Source of the DNA: an uncultured Oscillospiraceae bacterium
GTDB lineage: Bacteria > Bacillota > Clostridia > Oscillospirales > Oscillospiraceae
Reading direction: 5' to 3'
Assembly: GCA_910588625.1 (NCBI GenBank)
Contig: CAJUQN010000002.1
Location: 62,001-126,000, forward strand
DNA length: 64,000 bases
In this document: positions 43,696 to 52,488 of the stretch, piece after piece
Position numbering within the stretch: the stretch's first letter is position 1
Layout: each line of letters opens with the position of its first letter
The notes under the pieces: model-generated
What the model saw: only the letters and a program-made list of their open reading frames with translations
Told to the model about the DNA's origin: nothing
Databases searched by the model: none
Translations under genes and position numbers: made by a program

Positions 43696-44703
43696 TTAAC
43701 AGTAGGCCCGGCGCAGGCGCTGCCGGATGGTGTTTCCATCGATGCCCGCCATGCGTCCGGTGATGATGATGCGGATGGCGGTGGCCTCCGCCTCCCGGGC
43801 GTAGAGATAGGCCACCACGGGCTGCTCCCCGAAGGGGATCGTCCGTGCCCTGGCGAGGTAGGCCATCACCGCGTTGTCGCACATCCGCTCGAAGTCGGTG
43901 AGGGAGCCTCCATTGGGGACGGCCAAGGCGGCTCCCGCTTCAGCGGCGGCCTTGAACGCGGTGTCCTTGAACACCTTGCCCAGCTCGGAGCCCTTCGCCT
44001 TGGCGATGGCGTCCGGGGACACGCTGCCCCCCTCCACCAGCACGGAGCGCAGGAATTCGCCCGCCTTGTCCAGCCTCGCGGCGCGGACCGCGGAGCGCAG
44101 GTTGGCCCCGTCGATGAGGGTGGTGACGTAGCCCTCCAGGAACTTGCTGCCGGACTGGTTCGCCAGCGCGGCCAGCTCCTGGAAATAGGCCCGGTCCAGG
44201 ATGATGTCGGCCTGCTGGGGGTCGCCGGAGGAACCCAGCACCTCCCGGGCGTGGGCAATAGCCTCCTGGAAAGTTTCCGCATAGGCCCGCAGATCCTCCT
44301 TGCGGTAGTCCTCCGCCAGCTCGGCGGGGGCGTACCGCCCGCCGCCCAACAGGAGCCTATCCTGGTCCAGCTTCAGCGCCTCGGCCTTGACCAGCGTCTT
44401 GGCGTTATGGTAGTCGTACTTGCAGCGGAACACGTCGATCAAGTCGTCGTTGCCAACGGCCTTGCCCATATCCGCGAACAGCGCGGCCTGAGCGTCGGCC
44501 AACATGGCCTCCAAGGCGGGGAAGGTGACCTCGGGCAGGTCCGGATAGCCGCACTCGCCCAGCACCTTGGCCGCGTCGTTTGCATCCTTGGCGTCGATCA
44601 TCCGCTCCATCCGCTCGGCGGTGAGCAGCTTGGTCTCCAGCACCCGAATTCGGGCGGAGATGGACAGAAAGTCGTTTTCTTTGATCTTCTTCACTTTTGA
44701 CAA
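43696..44703 (-). CDS. atpC: V/A-type ATPase subunit C
   Basis: A 335-residue subunit C (homologue of eukaryotic subunit d), the socket connecting the central stalk to the K ring. It is helical, with SARIRVLETKLLTAERMERMIDAKD at the N-terminus and a C-terminal FGEQPVVAYLYAREAEATAIRIIITGRMAGI, which is the most conserved family segment. It lies 38 bases after subunit E. Confidence 0.94.
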   Translation of the reverse strand: MSKVKKIKENDFLSISARIRVLETKLLTAERMERMIDAKDANDAAKVLGECGYPDLPEVTFPALEAMLADAQAALFADMGKAVGNDDLIDVFRCKYDYHNAKTLVKAEALKLDQDRLLLGGGRYAPAELAEDYRKEDLRAYAETFQEAIAHAREVLGSSGDPQQADIILDRAYFQELAALANQSGSKFLEGYVTTLIDGANLRSAVRAARLDKAGEFLRSVLVEGGSVSPDAIAKAKGSELGKVFKDTAFKAAAEAGAALAVPNGGSLTDFERMCDNAVMAYLARARTIPFGEQPVVAYLYAREAEATAIRIIITGRMAGIDGNTIRQRLRRAYC

Positions 44704-44741
44704 GGTTTTTCCCCCTTTCCTTTTAAGTTGAAAGGGGTTTA

Positions 44742-45428
44742 TCAGTCAAACAGCACTTTGGCCACCTCGCCCGCCAGCGCGCCGCGCTGGAGCCGGATGA
44801 GGGTGTCAAAGGTGCAGTTGACCTCCACCGCGCCGTCGCTGAGGATGAATCCGCCGTCCATGGGGCGGGTCTCCTCCGCCAGGGTGAGCATCCCGGTGCC
44901 GTTGAGGATGGCGGAGGCGCCGGTGACCACCTTGTCCAGGATGGCCCCGGCCTTGGAGTCGGTGACCTCCTCGGGCAGCTTGGGGGAGACGGACTCGGCC
45001 AGCTTCTTGTTGGCCGCCGTCACCACCGCCTTGCCCACCTGGGCCCGGTGGCTGGGGGAGAAGATCAGCTTCTCCTTCCCGGTGGTGGACGCCTTCGCGG
45101 CCAGGTCGGCCAGCAGGGCCACGTACTGCTCCGTGGGCAGCTCCAGCAGCTTTTTGTGGGCTGCCTGGAAGGCCTCCTCGATCACGTCCTGCTTGGCGGC
45201 CAGCGCCGCCTTGCGGCACTCCATCTGAGCCATGGAGTCCAGATGGCGGGCGCGGTCCTCGGCGGCGGCGCGGCCCTGGGAGAGCACCTCGTCCGCCTCA
45301 GCCTTGGCCTGGGCCTGGTACTTGGCGGCGATCTCCGCCGCCTGAGCCCGGGCCTGGGCCAGCAGAGCGTCGTTTTCCGCCCTGCCGTCCTCTGCGATGC
45401 GTGCGGTAATTTTTTCAATTCCGTTCAT
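44742..45428 (-). CDS. atpE: V/A-type ATPase subunit E (peripheral stalk)
   Basis: A 228-residue peripheral-stalk subunit. The N-terminal half is a long Ala/Glu/Lys-rich coiled coil that pairs with subunit H/G. The C-terminal half is the globular head (from about 120), ending GGFILSDGAVEVNCTFDTLI, a family motif. It lies 41 bases after subunit K. Confidence 0.93.
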   Translation of the reverse strand: MNGIEKITARIAEDGRAENDALLAQARAQAAEIAAKYQAQAKAEADEVLSQGRAAAEDRARHLDSMAQMECRKAALAAKQDVIEEAFQAAHKKLLELPTEQYVALLADLAAKASTTGKEKLIFSPSHRAQVGKAVVTAANKKLAESVSPKLPEEVTDSKAGAILDKVVTGASAILNGTGMLTLAEETRPMDGGFILSDGAVEVNCTFDTLIRLQRGALAGEVAKVLFD

Positions 45429-45469
45429 GTGTTTGGCTTACCGCCTTTCTGAAATCAAGTCGTGAGCCA

Positions 45470-45979
45470 TTACAGGCTGTTCATCAGCAGCAGGATGGTG
45501 CCCACCAGGGACAGAATGGCGTAGAACTCTACGATACCGCACATGATAACGCCCTTCATGTAGTCGTCGGGCTTCTTGGCTACGATGTTGATGGAGGCGG
45601 CGGCCACGCGGCCCTGGGCGATGGCGGAGAGCAGACCGCCCAACATGATGGGCACACAGGCGAACAGGATGGCCATGCCGCCGGCGACGGTGAATTCCAC
45701 GGCCTCGCCGGTGAAGGGGCTGACGCCGCCGGAGAAGAAGCCCATGGCGAACAGGCCGAAGAAGCCGGCGGCCAGGCCGTACAGGCCCTGGGTGCCGGGG
45801 AGGGCCTGGAGAATCATGCACTTGGTGAAGTGCTCGGGGGTCTCGGACAGAACGCCGGTGGCAGCCTCGCCCACCATGCCGGTGCCCTTGGCGGAGCCGA
45901 TACAGCAAAGACCGATGGCCAGGGCGATGCCGATGAAGGCCAGAGCCTGACCGCCTACCATTTCAAAAAAAGCAACCAT
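45470..45979 (-). CDS. ntpK: V/A-type ATPase subunit K (rotor proteolipid), probably Na+-binding
   Basis: A 169-residue proteolipid with two helical hairpins, so four membrane helices. Residues Leu60, Thr63 and Gln64 (ALPGTQGLYG), Gln122 (SAIAQGRV) and Glu151 (GIVEFYAIL) match the Na+-coordinating set known from Enterococcus hirae NtpK (Leu61, Thr64, Gln65, Gln110, Glu139). Only the second hairpin has the carboxylate, as in V-type rings. Na+ coupling is therefore likely but inferred. It starts one base before the end of the I gene spacing and is cotranscribed with it. Confidence 0.95.
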   Translation of the reverse strand: MVAFFEMVGGQALAFIGIALAIGLCCIGSAKGTGMVGEAATGVLSETPEHFTKCMILQALPGTQGLYGLAAGFFGLFAMGFFSGGVSPFTGEAVEFTVAGGMAILFACVPIMLGGLLSAIAQGRVAAASINIVAKKPDDYMKGVIMCGIVEFYAILSLVGTILLLMNSL

Positions 45980-45980
45980 T

Positions 45981-47990
45981 TTACATTTCCTCCTTCAAAA
46001 TATCTACGTATTTGGTTTCTACTGCCAGAGGACGGAAGGCCTTGCCGCCGTCCTGGTAAAAACGCCCGAAAAATTCCAGGCATTGCAGGCGCATGGTGTG
46101 GACATAACAGCCCAGCAGGTTGAGCACCAGGTTCAGGGTGTTGCCGATGATGGCCACGATGATGAAGGGGACCAGCCCGAACACCGAGCCCAAGGTGTTG
46201 AACACCGAGGCAATGATGGAGCCCGCCATCATCAGGGCCATGAGGCGCAGGTAGGACAGGATGTCGCTGAAGTAGCCGGAGACGCCGTTGTAGATATCGC
46301 CGCCGAAGCCGATGATGCCGCCCAGGCCCTTGGCCCGGATGATGTTGCCCGCCAGCAGCAGGACTGCGCCCGCTACCAGCGCCACGGCGCCCACCGTGCC
46401 CAGCGCGGCGGGGGCGCCCGGGATCATGGGGCCGCCGATGGCCAGGGCCGCGCCAAGGAGGATGCAGTACCAGGCGATCTCCTGGGTGATGGCGTCCAGC
46501 GGGTTGCCGTGGCGGAACTTCTCCTCCACGCTGACGGCCATGCCGGTGAACACCTGGGCCACGCCCATGAGCATGGAGCCCACCATGACCAGAATGATGT
46601 CGTTGATGGGGGTGAACAGGGGCTTCCAGAACCAGACGAAAGCGCCGGAGGCGTCGTGATAGCCCGGCACGGAGGCGGACACGCCCAACAGGTCAAAAAG
46701 CTTGGGCAGGAAGTCGCCGAAGAAGCCGCCGGTGAGACAGCCCCAGAACGCGGAGGCGATGCCGCACATGAAGAACATGGACATCATGTTGTGCATACCG
46801 CCCTTGGGTTTGGCCTTCAGCAGGAAAAAGGCGGTGCCCAGCACCATCAGCACGCCGTAGCCGATGTCGTTCATCATAAAGCCGAAGAAGATGATGAAGA
46901 ACGGGGCCATCAGCGGGTTGGGGTCCACGGTGTCATAGGCGGGCATGGCGTACATCTCAGTGATGGCGGTAAAGGGTGCGGTGACGGGGTTGTTTTTCAG
47001 CTTGATGGGGACCTCGGGGTACTCGTCGCGGGTGGGCTCCGCGATCTCCCAGGCGCATTGGAAGCCGCCCAGCACCTTTTCCAGCTGGCCCTCGTTCTCG
47101 GCGGGCAGCCAGCCGTCCAGAAGGAAGGCGGCGTCGGTGTCGATGAGCCGGAGCTTGTTCTCCTCCCGGCTGATCTCCTGGGACGCCCGATCCACACAGC
47201 TGCGCAGCAGGTCCCGCTTGCCGCCCAGGGCGGTGATGTCGGACTTGGCCTGCTCCGCCTCGCGCTCCAGGGCGGCGATGCGGTTGTTCAACAGGGCGAT
47301 GTTGGCCGCCGCCGTCCCCGTCCAGCCCCGCAGGGTGACCCGGGATATACCGAAAGCCCGCATGGCCTCGTTGGCTTGGCTGAGGGCAGAGTGGTGGCAG
47401 ATCAGCAGGAAGTATTGCAGCTCCCGATCACTGCCTGCGCGGATGAGCTGGGCAAGCTCCGTAGCCTGGCCCACCGCCGCCTCCAAAGCGGCAAAGCTGG
47501 TCTTGACGGGGACCGAGCAGAAATGGATGGGCACGGTGACCGTCCCCTCCTCCTCCAAGGATACGTCCAGAGAGGACCAGGGCTCCAGCGACGCCTTCTG
47601 GGTCTGGAGCTTGGAGCGCTCCGCCGCTTTGGCAGCCAAGGCCTGCTCCGCCTCCAGCACCTGTCGGGCGGCGTCTAAGCCGTCGGCGTAGGCGCGGTCG
47701 TCGAAGAGCTGTGCCTCAGTGGCCTGGGGCAAGGGGGTGAACAGGCCGTCCTTGGCGGGGGCATACCGCCGCAGTACCTCCAGGGCGCTGCTGAGCTGTA
47801 AGCTCTGCTCTTTAGCCTTCTCCAGCCCCCCGGAATCCGGCTTGCCAAGACCCTCCCACTCAGGGTCGGACAGGTCGATGGCGGGCTCCCGGATCTCCAC
47901 GCAGCCCAAGTGCTGGAGCGCGCGCAAGAGCTGTTCCCGCTCGGGGCGCAGGGCCAGCAGCCGCAGCCGTTTCATTTTGACAATGGCCAT
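45981..47990 (-). CDS. ntpI: V/A-type ATPase subunit I (membrane stator)
   Basis: A 669-residue subunit I, which forms the ion half-channels and anchors the peripheral stalks. Residues about 1-330 are cytoplasmic with a coiled coil, starting MAIVKMKRLRLLALRPEREQLL. From about 350 there are seven to eight membrane helices, including the conserved FFGFMMNDIGYG and GDIYNGVSGYFSDILSYLRLMAL with its essential Arg. The ATG at 47990 has AGGGAA upstream and overlaps the stop of subunit H by one base; the longer frame is not family-like. Confidence 0.95.
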   Translation of the reverse strand: MAIVKMKRLRLLALRPEREQLLRALQHLGCVEIREPAIDLSDPEWEGLGKPDSGGLEKAKEQSLQLSSALEVLRRYAPAKDGLFTPLPQATEAQLFDDRAYADGLDAARQVLEAEQALAAKAAERSKLQTQKASLEPWSSLDVSLEEEGTVTVPIHFCSVPVKTSFAALEAAVGQATELAQLIRAGSDRELQYFLLICHHSALSQANEAMRAFGISRVTLRGWTGTAAANIALLNNRIAALEREAEQAKSDITALGGKRDLLRSCVDRASQEISREENKLRLIDTDAAFLLDGWLPAENEGQLEKVLGGFQCAWEIAEPTRDEYPEVPIKLKNNPVTAPFTAITEMYAMPAYDTVDPNPLMAPFFIIFFGFMMNDIGYGVLMVLGTAFFLLKAKPKGGMHNMMSMFFMCGIASAFWGCLTGGFFGDFLPKLFDLLGVSASVPGYHDASGAFVWFWKPLFTPINDIILVMVGSMLMGVAQVFTGMAVSVEEKFRHGNPLDAITQEIAWYCILLGAALAIGGPMIPGAPAALGTVGAVALVAGAVLLLAGNIIRAKGLGGIIGFGGDIYNGVSGYFSDILSYLRLMALMMAGSIIASVFNTLGSVFGLVPFIIVAIIGNTLNLVLNLLGCYVHTMRLQCLEFFGRFYQDGGKAFRPLAVETKYVDILKEEM

Positions 47991-48304
47991 CAGCTGTTCC
48001 CTACCCTTCCGACGATGAGCCCGGCGGCCTTGCCCAGACGCTGGCGCGCCGCCTGCTTCAGCGCCTCGCACTTGGCGTCGTTATCCGCCAGAGTCTGCTT
48101 CGCCTTCTTCTCCGCCTGGACCTCGGCGTCGGCCAGCATGGCCTTCGCCTCCTGCTCCGCCTGGGCGCGGCTGTCCTGGACAAGCTGCCGGCCCGCCCGT
48201 TCCGCGTCGGCTACGATGCGCTTGGCCTCCTCCGCCGCCTCGGCCCGCCGCTCCCTCGCGGCCTGTTCCGCCTCGGTGACCTTTTGGATGGCCTCTAAAG
48301 ACAT
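47990..48304 (-). CDS. V/A-type ATPase subunit H/G (peripheral stalk coiled coil)
   Basis: A 104-residue protein that is almost wholly a charged coiled coil (EQAARERRAEAAEEAKRI and repeated Ala/Glu/Lys heptads), the partner of subunit E in the peripheral stalk. It is the first gene of the operon, has GAGGTG before its ATG, and is coupled to subunit I through a one-base overlap. Naming of this subunit varies (G, H, or NtpF in Enterococcus). Confidence 0.88.
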   Translation of the reverse strand: MSLEAIQKVTEAEQAARERRAEAAEEAKRIVADAERAGRQLVQDSRAQAEQEAKAMLADAEVQAEKKAKQTLADNDAKCEALKQAARQRLGKAAGLIVGRVGNS

Positions 48305-48371
48305 AACACTTCACCTCTCTTACTTTCAGGGGGGGACGCACTGCACAAATCTCCCCCCATTTTCACAAGTG

Positions 48372-48400
48372 ATTTTACCATTCCGGCCCCAACTTATCAA
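48372..48400 (-). promoter_or_regulatory. Promoter of the V-type ATPase operon
   Basis: On the minus strand TTGATA and TAAAAT are 17 bases apart, with TGG before the -10. The leader then has a GGGGGGA/TCCCCCC hairpin (about 48331-48358) just upstream of the subunit H SD. Confidence 0.82.
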
Positions 48401-48448
48401 GCCTTGATTTCAAATAAAATAACTGAGGAGCGGATTTGGCAAGTGGTC

Positions 48449-48477
48449 TTGTTTTTGCCGTTTGATTTTGGTATAAT
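48449..48477 (+). promoter_or_regulatory. Promoter of gdpP
   Basis: TTGTTT and TATAAT are 17 bases apart, with TGG preceding the -10 (extended). Transcription would start near 48484, divergent from the ATPase operon. Confidence 0.82.
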
Positions 48478-48533
48478 CTATTATCTATGGAATGGGCCCC
48501 TGCCCTGGGGGCGGAGAAAAAGAGGTGGTCAAG

Positions 48534-50549
48534 GTGTATCAGAAGCTGACACGGATGCTGGCTCCCCGCATTGGGTTGTATTTCGGTGTGATGCTGGCCT
48601 TTGCGGGCGTCACCGCCCTGCTGGGAGAGCGGGAGGCGGCGGTGGCGGAGCTGACCGTCATCGTGGCGCTGCTGGTGGCCTACCTGGCCTCCGCCTTCCG
48701 GCGCAAGCGGGAGGCGGACCGGTGCCTCAAGGAGATTATGGACAGCATGGACCAGGCAACCCGGGACAGCACCCTGAACTGCCCCCTCCCCCTGGTGATG
48801 TTCCGACCGGACACCGACGAGGTGGTGTGGTCCAACGATCCGTTTTTGAAGCTCACTTCCGACCAGGAGCGGATGTTTGACACCAAGCTGGCCGACCTGG
48901 CCCCCAATTTTGACAGCCGGTGGCTGCTGGAGGGCAAGAATGAGTGCCCCCAGGAGGTGGAGCTGGGCGGGCGGCGCTACCAGGTGTTTGGCGACATGGC
49001 CCGGCCCGCCGCGGGGGATGAGGAGGGGCTGCTGGCCACCACCTACTGGTTGGATGTCACCGACCTGGCGGATACCAGGGACATTTACAAGGCAACCAAG
49101 CCCGCGCTGGCCCTGCTGCTGCTGGACAACTACGAGGATGCCATCAAGGGGCAGGACGAGAACATCCGCTCCGCCATGCTCAGCGGCATCGTCCAGCGGC
49201 TGGACGAATGGGCGGAGCGCTCCCACGGGGCGTTTCTGCGGCTGGACCGGGACCGTTACCTGCTTCTTTTTGAGGAGCAGTACCTGGAGGAGTATAAAGA
49301 GGATAAGTTTTCTCTGCTGGATAGTGTGCGGGAGGTGGTCAACCCCGCAGGCATCCCCGCCACCGTCACCATCGGAATTGGCATGGACGCGGACACCTTC
49401 GAGGAGCTGTACCGGTTTGCCAACCTGTCTGTGGAGATGGCGCTTTCCCGCGGCGGAGACCAGGCGGTGATCAAGAACCGGTTTACCTTCGAGTTCTTCG
49501 GCGGGCGCAGCAAGGAGACTGAGCGGCGCACCAAGGTCAAGAGCCGGGTCATGGCCTCCGCCATGGGCGAGCTGGTGGCGGACGCCTCCTGTGTCATGGT
49601 CATGGGCCATAAGTCGCCGGATTTCGACGCCGTGGGCGCGGCGGTGGGCGTGTGCGCCATCGCCCGAATGAAGGGGGTGCCGCATTATATTGTAAGGGAT
49701 CATGCGACCACGCCCGCCGACGACCTTTACGAGCGGGTGGCCAAAATACCCCAGTACGAGGGTGTGTTTCTGGACAGCCAGGAGGCCATGCTCCGGGCGG
49801 ATTCCCGCTCCCTGCTGGTGGTGGTGGACACCAACCGGCCCGAGCAGGTCCAGAGTCAGGAGCTGTTGGACTCTTGCAATAAGGTGGCGGTCATCGACCA
49901 CCACCGTCGGGCGGCCACCTATATTGAGGGCGCGGACTTGAATTTCCATGAGCTCTACGCCTCCTCCGCCAGCGAGCTGGTGACGGAGCTGATCGGCTAT
50001 CTGATGGAGCCCGCCGATCTGCTGGTGGGCGAGGCGGAGGCGCTGATGGCCGGGCTGATGCTGGACACCAAGAACTTTACCATGCGCACCGGCGGGCGGA
50101 CCTTCGAGGCAGCTGCTATGCTCCGCCGGGCGGGGGGCGACACTGGAGAGGTGCGCAAGCTGTTCCAGACCGACCTGGACGACGCGGTGGCCAAATACGG
50201 CATCATCCAGAACGCTAAGATATACCGGAACGACATCGCCATTGCGGTTTCCCGAAACCAGGTGGGCCGGGTGACGGCGGCCAAGGCGGCGGATGAGCTG
50301 CTGAACATCGCGGGCATCGGCGCTTCCTTTGTGCTCTACCCTGAGGAGGGGCGGGTGGTGGTGTCCGGGCGGAGCTTCAGCGCCACCAATGTGCAGGTCA
50401 TTCTGGAGGCGCTGGGCGGGGGCGGAAATGCCGGGGCCGCGGGAGCTCAGATCCCTGACAAGACGCTGGAGCAGGTGCTCTCCGAGCTCCACGCTTCGCT
50501 GGACCGGTATTTCGACGGCGAGAGGGAAAAGAAGCAGGAGCAGTCATAA
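48534..50549 (+). CDS. gdpP: c-di-AMP phosphodiesterase GdpP (DHH/DHHA1)
   Basis: A 671-residue membrane enzyme that degrades c-di-AMP. Two N-terminal membrane helices (about 8-50) are followed by a degenerate PAS region, a degenerate GGDEF domain (about 155-290), DHH and DHHA1. DHH motifs include GHKSPDFDAVGAAVG and AVIDHHRRA. The DHHA1 glycine motif reads GGGGNAGAAGAQ, with Asn where His is usual. The start is probably GTG at 48534, which has GAGG eight bases upstream; the in-frame ATG at 48492 lies right at the expected mRNA 5' end without an SD. It heads the rplI-dnaB run. Confidence 0.92.
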   Translation: MYQKLTRMLAPRIGLYFGVMLAFAGVTALLGEREAAVAELTVIVALLVAYLASAFRRKREADRCLKEIMDSMDQATRDSTLNCPLPLVMFRPDTDEVVWSNDPFLKLTSDQERMFDTKLADLAPNFDSRWLLEGKNECPQEVELGGRRYQVFGDMARPAAGDEEGLLATTYWLDVTDLADTRDIYKATKPALALLLLDNYEDAIKGQDENIRSAMLSGIVQRLDEWAERSHGAFLRLDRDRYLLLFEEQYLEEYKEDKFSLLDSVREVVNPAGIPATVTIGIGMDADTFEELYRFANLSVEMALSRGGDQAVIKNRFTFEFFGGRSKETERRTKVKSRVMASAMGELVADASCVMVMGHKSPDFDAVGAAVGVCAIARMKGVPHYIVRDHATTPADDLYERVAKIPQYEGVFLDSQEAMLRADSRSLLVVVDTNRPEQVQSQELLDSCNKVAVIDHHRRAATYIEGADLNFHELYASSASELVTELIGYLMEPADLLVGEAEALMAGLMLDTKNFTMRTGGRTFEAAAMLRRAGGDTGEVRKLFQTDLDDAVAKYGIIQNAKIYRNDIAIAVSRNQVGRVTAAKAADELLNIAGIGASFVLYPEEGRVVVSGRSFSATNVQVILEALGGGGNAGAAGAQIPDKTLEQVLSELHASLDRYFDGEREKKQEQS

Positions 50550-50599
50550 CACATACCCTTGGGGCGGAAGCCCCATACCGAAATAGGAGGAACTGAACA

Positions 50600-51049
50600 A
50601 TGAAAGTCATTTTACAGCAGGACGTGAAGGGCCAGGGCAAGAAGGGCCAGATGGTGGACGTATCCGACGGCTACGGCCGTAACTTCCTCCTGCCCCGGAA
50701 GCTGGCGGTGGAGGCCACCGCGGAGAACATCAACACCATGAAGATGCAGGACAAGGCCAAGGCCGCCCGCATGGCCGAAGAAAAGGCCGCGGCGGAAGCG
50801 GCGGCGGAGCAGCTCAAGGGCTGCCAGGTGAAGATCAAGGCCAAGGCGGGCCAAGGAGGCCGTCTGTTCGGCTCCATCACCAGTCAGGAGATCAGCAAGG
50901 AGCTGAAGGCCCAGTGCGGCATCGACGTGAACAAGAGCAAGATCGTGCTCAGCGACCCCATCAAGTCTTTTGGGACCTTTGAGGTCAAGTGCAAGTTGGG
51001 CAGCGAGGTCAGCGGCGTCATCAATCTGCTGGTCATTGAGGATAAATGA
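50600..51049 (+). CDS. rplI: 50S ribosomal protein L9
   Basis: A 149-residue L9. The N-terminal RNA-binding domain (MKVILQQDVKGQGKKGQMVDVSDGYGRNFLLPRKLA) is joined by a long helix to the C-terminal domain, which has GGRLFGSITSQEI. AGGAGG precedes the ATG. The gdpP-rplI-dnaB order is conserved across Firmicutes. Confidence 0.97.
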   Translation: MKVILQQDVKGQGKKGQMVDVSDGYGRNFLLPRKLAVEATAENINTMKMQDKAKAARMAEEKAAAEAAAEQLKGCQVKIKAKAGQGGRLFGSITSQEISKELKAQCGIDVNKSKIVLSDPIKSFGTFEVKCKLGSEVSGVINLLVIEDK

Positions 51050-51059
51050 GAAGCGCGGA

Positions 51060-51086
51060 GAAGCGGCCGAACGTCCTGGCCGCTTC
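51060..51086 (+). repeat. Hairpin between rplI and dnaB
   Basis: GAAGCGGCC pairs perfectly with GGCCGCTTC around a 9-base loop. There is no T run. It supports non-coding status for this stretch and hence the downstream GTG start of dnaB. Confidence 0.6.
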
Positions 51087-51123
51087 GCGGCGTGACAATG
51101 CAACGGAGAAGGGAGCTGAGCCT

Positions 51124-52488
51124 GTGCCCGGCGAGGAACTGAACGAATTGCAAATGCCCCATTCCGTGATGGCGGAGCAGGCGGTGTTAGGCTCCATGCT
51201 CATCCAGGAAAAGTGTATCGCCAGGGTCATTGAGAAGCTGCGGGCCGAGGATTTTTATATGCGGCAGAATCAGGATTTATTTCTGGTGCTGTTCGATATG
51301 TTCAACCACTGCGAGGCCATCGACCTGGTGACGGTGGTGGCCCGGATGAAGCAGTCCGGGGGCTACACCGAAAGCGCGATCGTGCCCTACCTTCAGCAGC
51401 TTATGGAAATCACTCCCACCACGGCCAACGTGATGGACTACGTGGATATCGTGGCGGAGAAAGCGCTGCTGCGCCGTGTGGGCGAGACCGCCGGAGAGAT
51501 TGCGGAGCTGGTCCGCCGGGAGGAGGGGACCGGGGACCAGGTGCTGACGGCGGCGGAGCAGCGCATTTATGCCATCCGCCAGGGGCGGTCCGCCAGTGGG
51601 CTGACCCACATCTCATCCATCATGAGCGAGGTGTATGAGACGGTCAAGACCCTCCAGGCCCAGGGGGGCGAGTTCCCCGGTATTTCCACCGGGCTCGTCG
51701 ACCTGGACCGGAGAATTTCCGGCCTGAACAACTCTGACCTGATCATTCTGGCTGCCCGTCCCGGTGTGGGCAAGTCGTCTCTTGCCATGAACATCGGTGT
51801 GGAGGCGGCCAAGCACTCGGGCAAGAGCGTGGCGGTGTTTTCCCTGGAAATGAGCAAGGCGCAGTTAGGTATGCGCCTGGTGTCCACGGAGTGCTTGATG
51901 GACAACAAAAAGCTGTCCACCGGCCGCATCAACGGCGAGGACGAGTGGGGGCGGGTGGCCATGGCCGTAGCCAATCTGAGCCAGGCCAAAATGTATATTG
52001 ACGACGACGCCTCCCTGTCCGTGGCGGACATCAACGCCAAGTGCCGCCGCATTGAGGATTTGGGACTGATCATTATCGACTACCTCCAGCTCATGACTTC
52101 CGCGGGCGGGGTGACCCGGGCCAGCGACAACCGCCAGCAGATCGTGTCCGATATGTCCCGCGCCTTGAAGCTGATGGCGAAAGAGCTGAATGTGCCGGTG
52201 ATCTGCTTATCTCAGCTGTCCCGCGCCAATGAGACCCGGGGTACCACCCAGAGACGGCCCATGCTGTCCGACCTGCGCGACTCCGGCGCCATCGAGCAGG
52301 ACGCGGACATCGTGCTGTTTTTGTACCGGGATAGCTACTATGACGAGGACACGGACGCACCCAATCTGGCGGAGTGCATCGTGGCCAAAAACCGCCACGG
52401 CGAGACAGGTACCGTCCAGTTGGAGTGGCGGCCGGAATTCACCACCTTCCGCAACTACTCCTACCGGGACGACGAGGATGACTACTGA
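51124..52488 (+). CDS. dnaB: Replicative DNA helicase DnaB
   Basis: A 454-residue hexameric helicase of the replisome. The N-terminal primase-interacting domain begins MPHSVMAEQAVLGSML shortly after the start. The RecA-like domain has Walker A ARPGVGKSSLAMN near 215, Walker B LIIIDYLQLM, and the late RGTTQRRPMLSDLRDSGAIEQDAD motif. GTG at 51124 has GGGAG eight bases upstream. An alternative ATG at 51046 overlaps the rplI stop, but would translate through a perfect hairpin and add 26 atypical residues. Confidence 0.95.
   Translation: MPGEELNELQMPHSVMAEQAVLGSMLIQEKCIARVIEKLRAEDFYMRQNQDLFLVLFDMFNHCEAIDLVTVVARMKQSGGYTESAIVPYLQQLMEITPTTANVMDYVDIVAEKALLRRVGETAGEIAELVRREEGTGDQVLTAAEQRIYAIRQGRSASGLTHISSIMSEVYETVKTLQAQGGEFPGISTGLVDLDRRISGLNNSDLIILAARPGVGKSSLAMNIGVEAAKHSGKSVAVFSLEMSKAQLGMRLVSTECLMDNKKLSTGRINGEDEWGRVAMAVANLSQAKMYIDDDASLSVADINAKCRRIEDLGLIIIDYLQLMTSAGGVTRASDNRQQIVSDMSRALKLMAKELNVPVICLSQLSRANETRGTTQRRPMLSDLRDSGAIEQDADIVLFLYRDSYYDEDTDAPNLAECIVAKNRHGETGTVQLEWRPEFTTFRNYSYRDDEDDY

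Noticed and set aside
46083..47678. 531-codon open frame opposite ntpI
   Set aside because: Antisense shadow of a clear ATPase subunit I gene.
48375..50492. 705-codon open frame opposite gdpP
   Set aside because: It mirrors the high-GC gdpP gene, has no family features, and lies on the wrong strand with His/Gln/Gly-rich low-complexity content.
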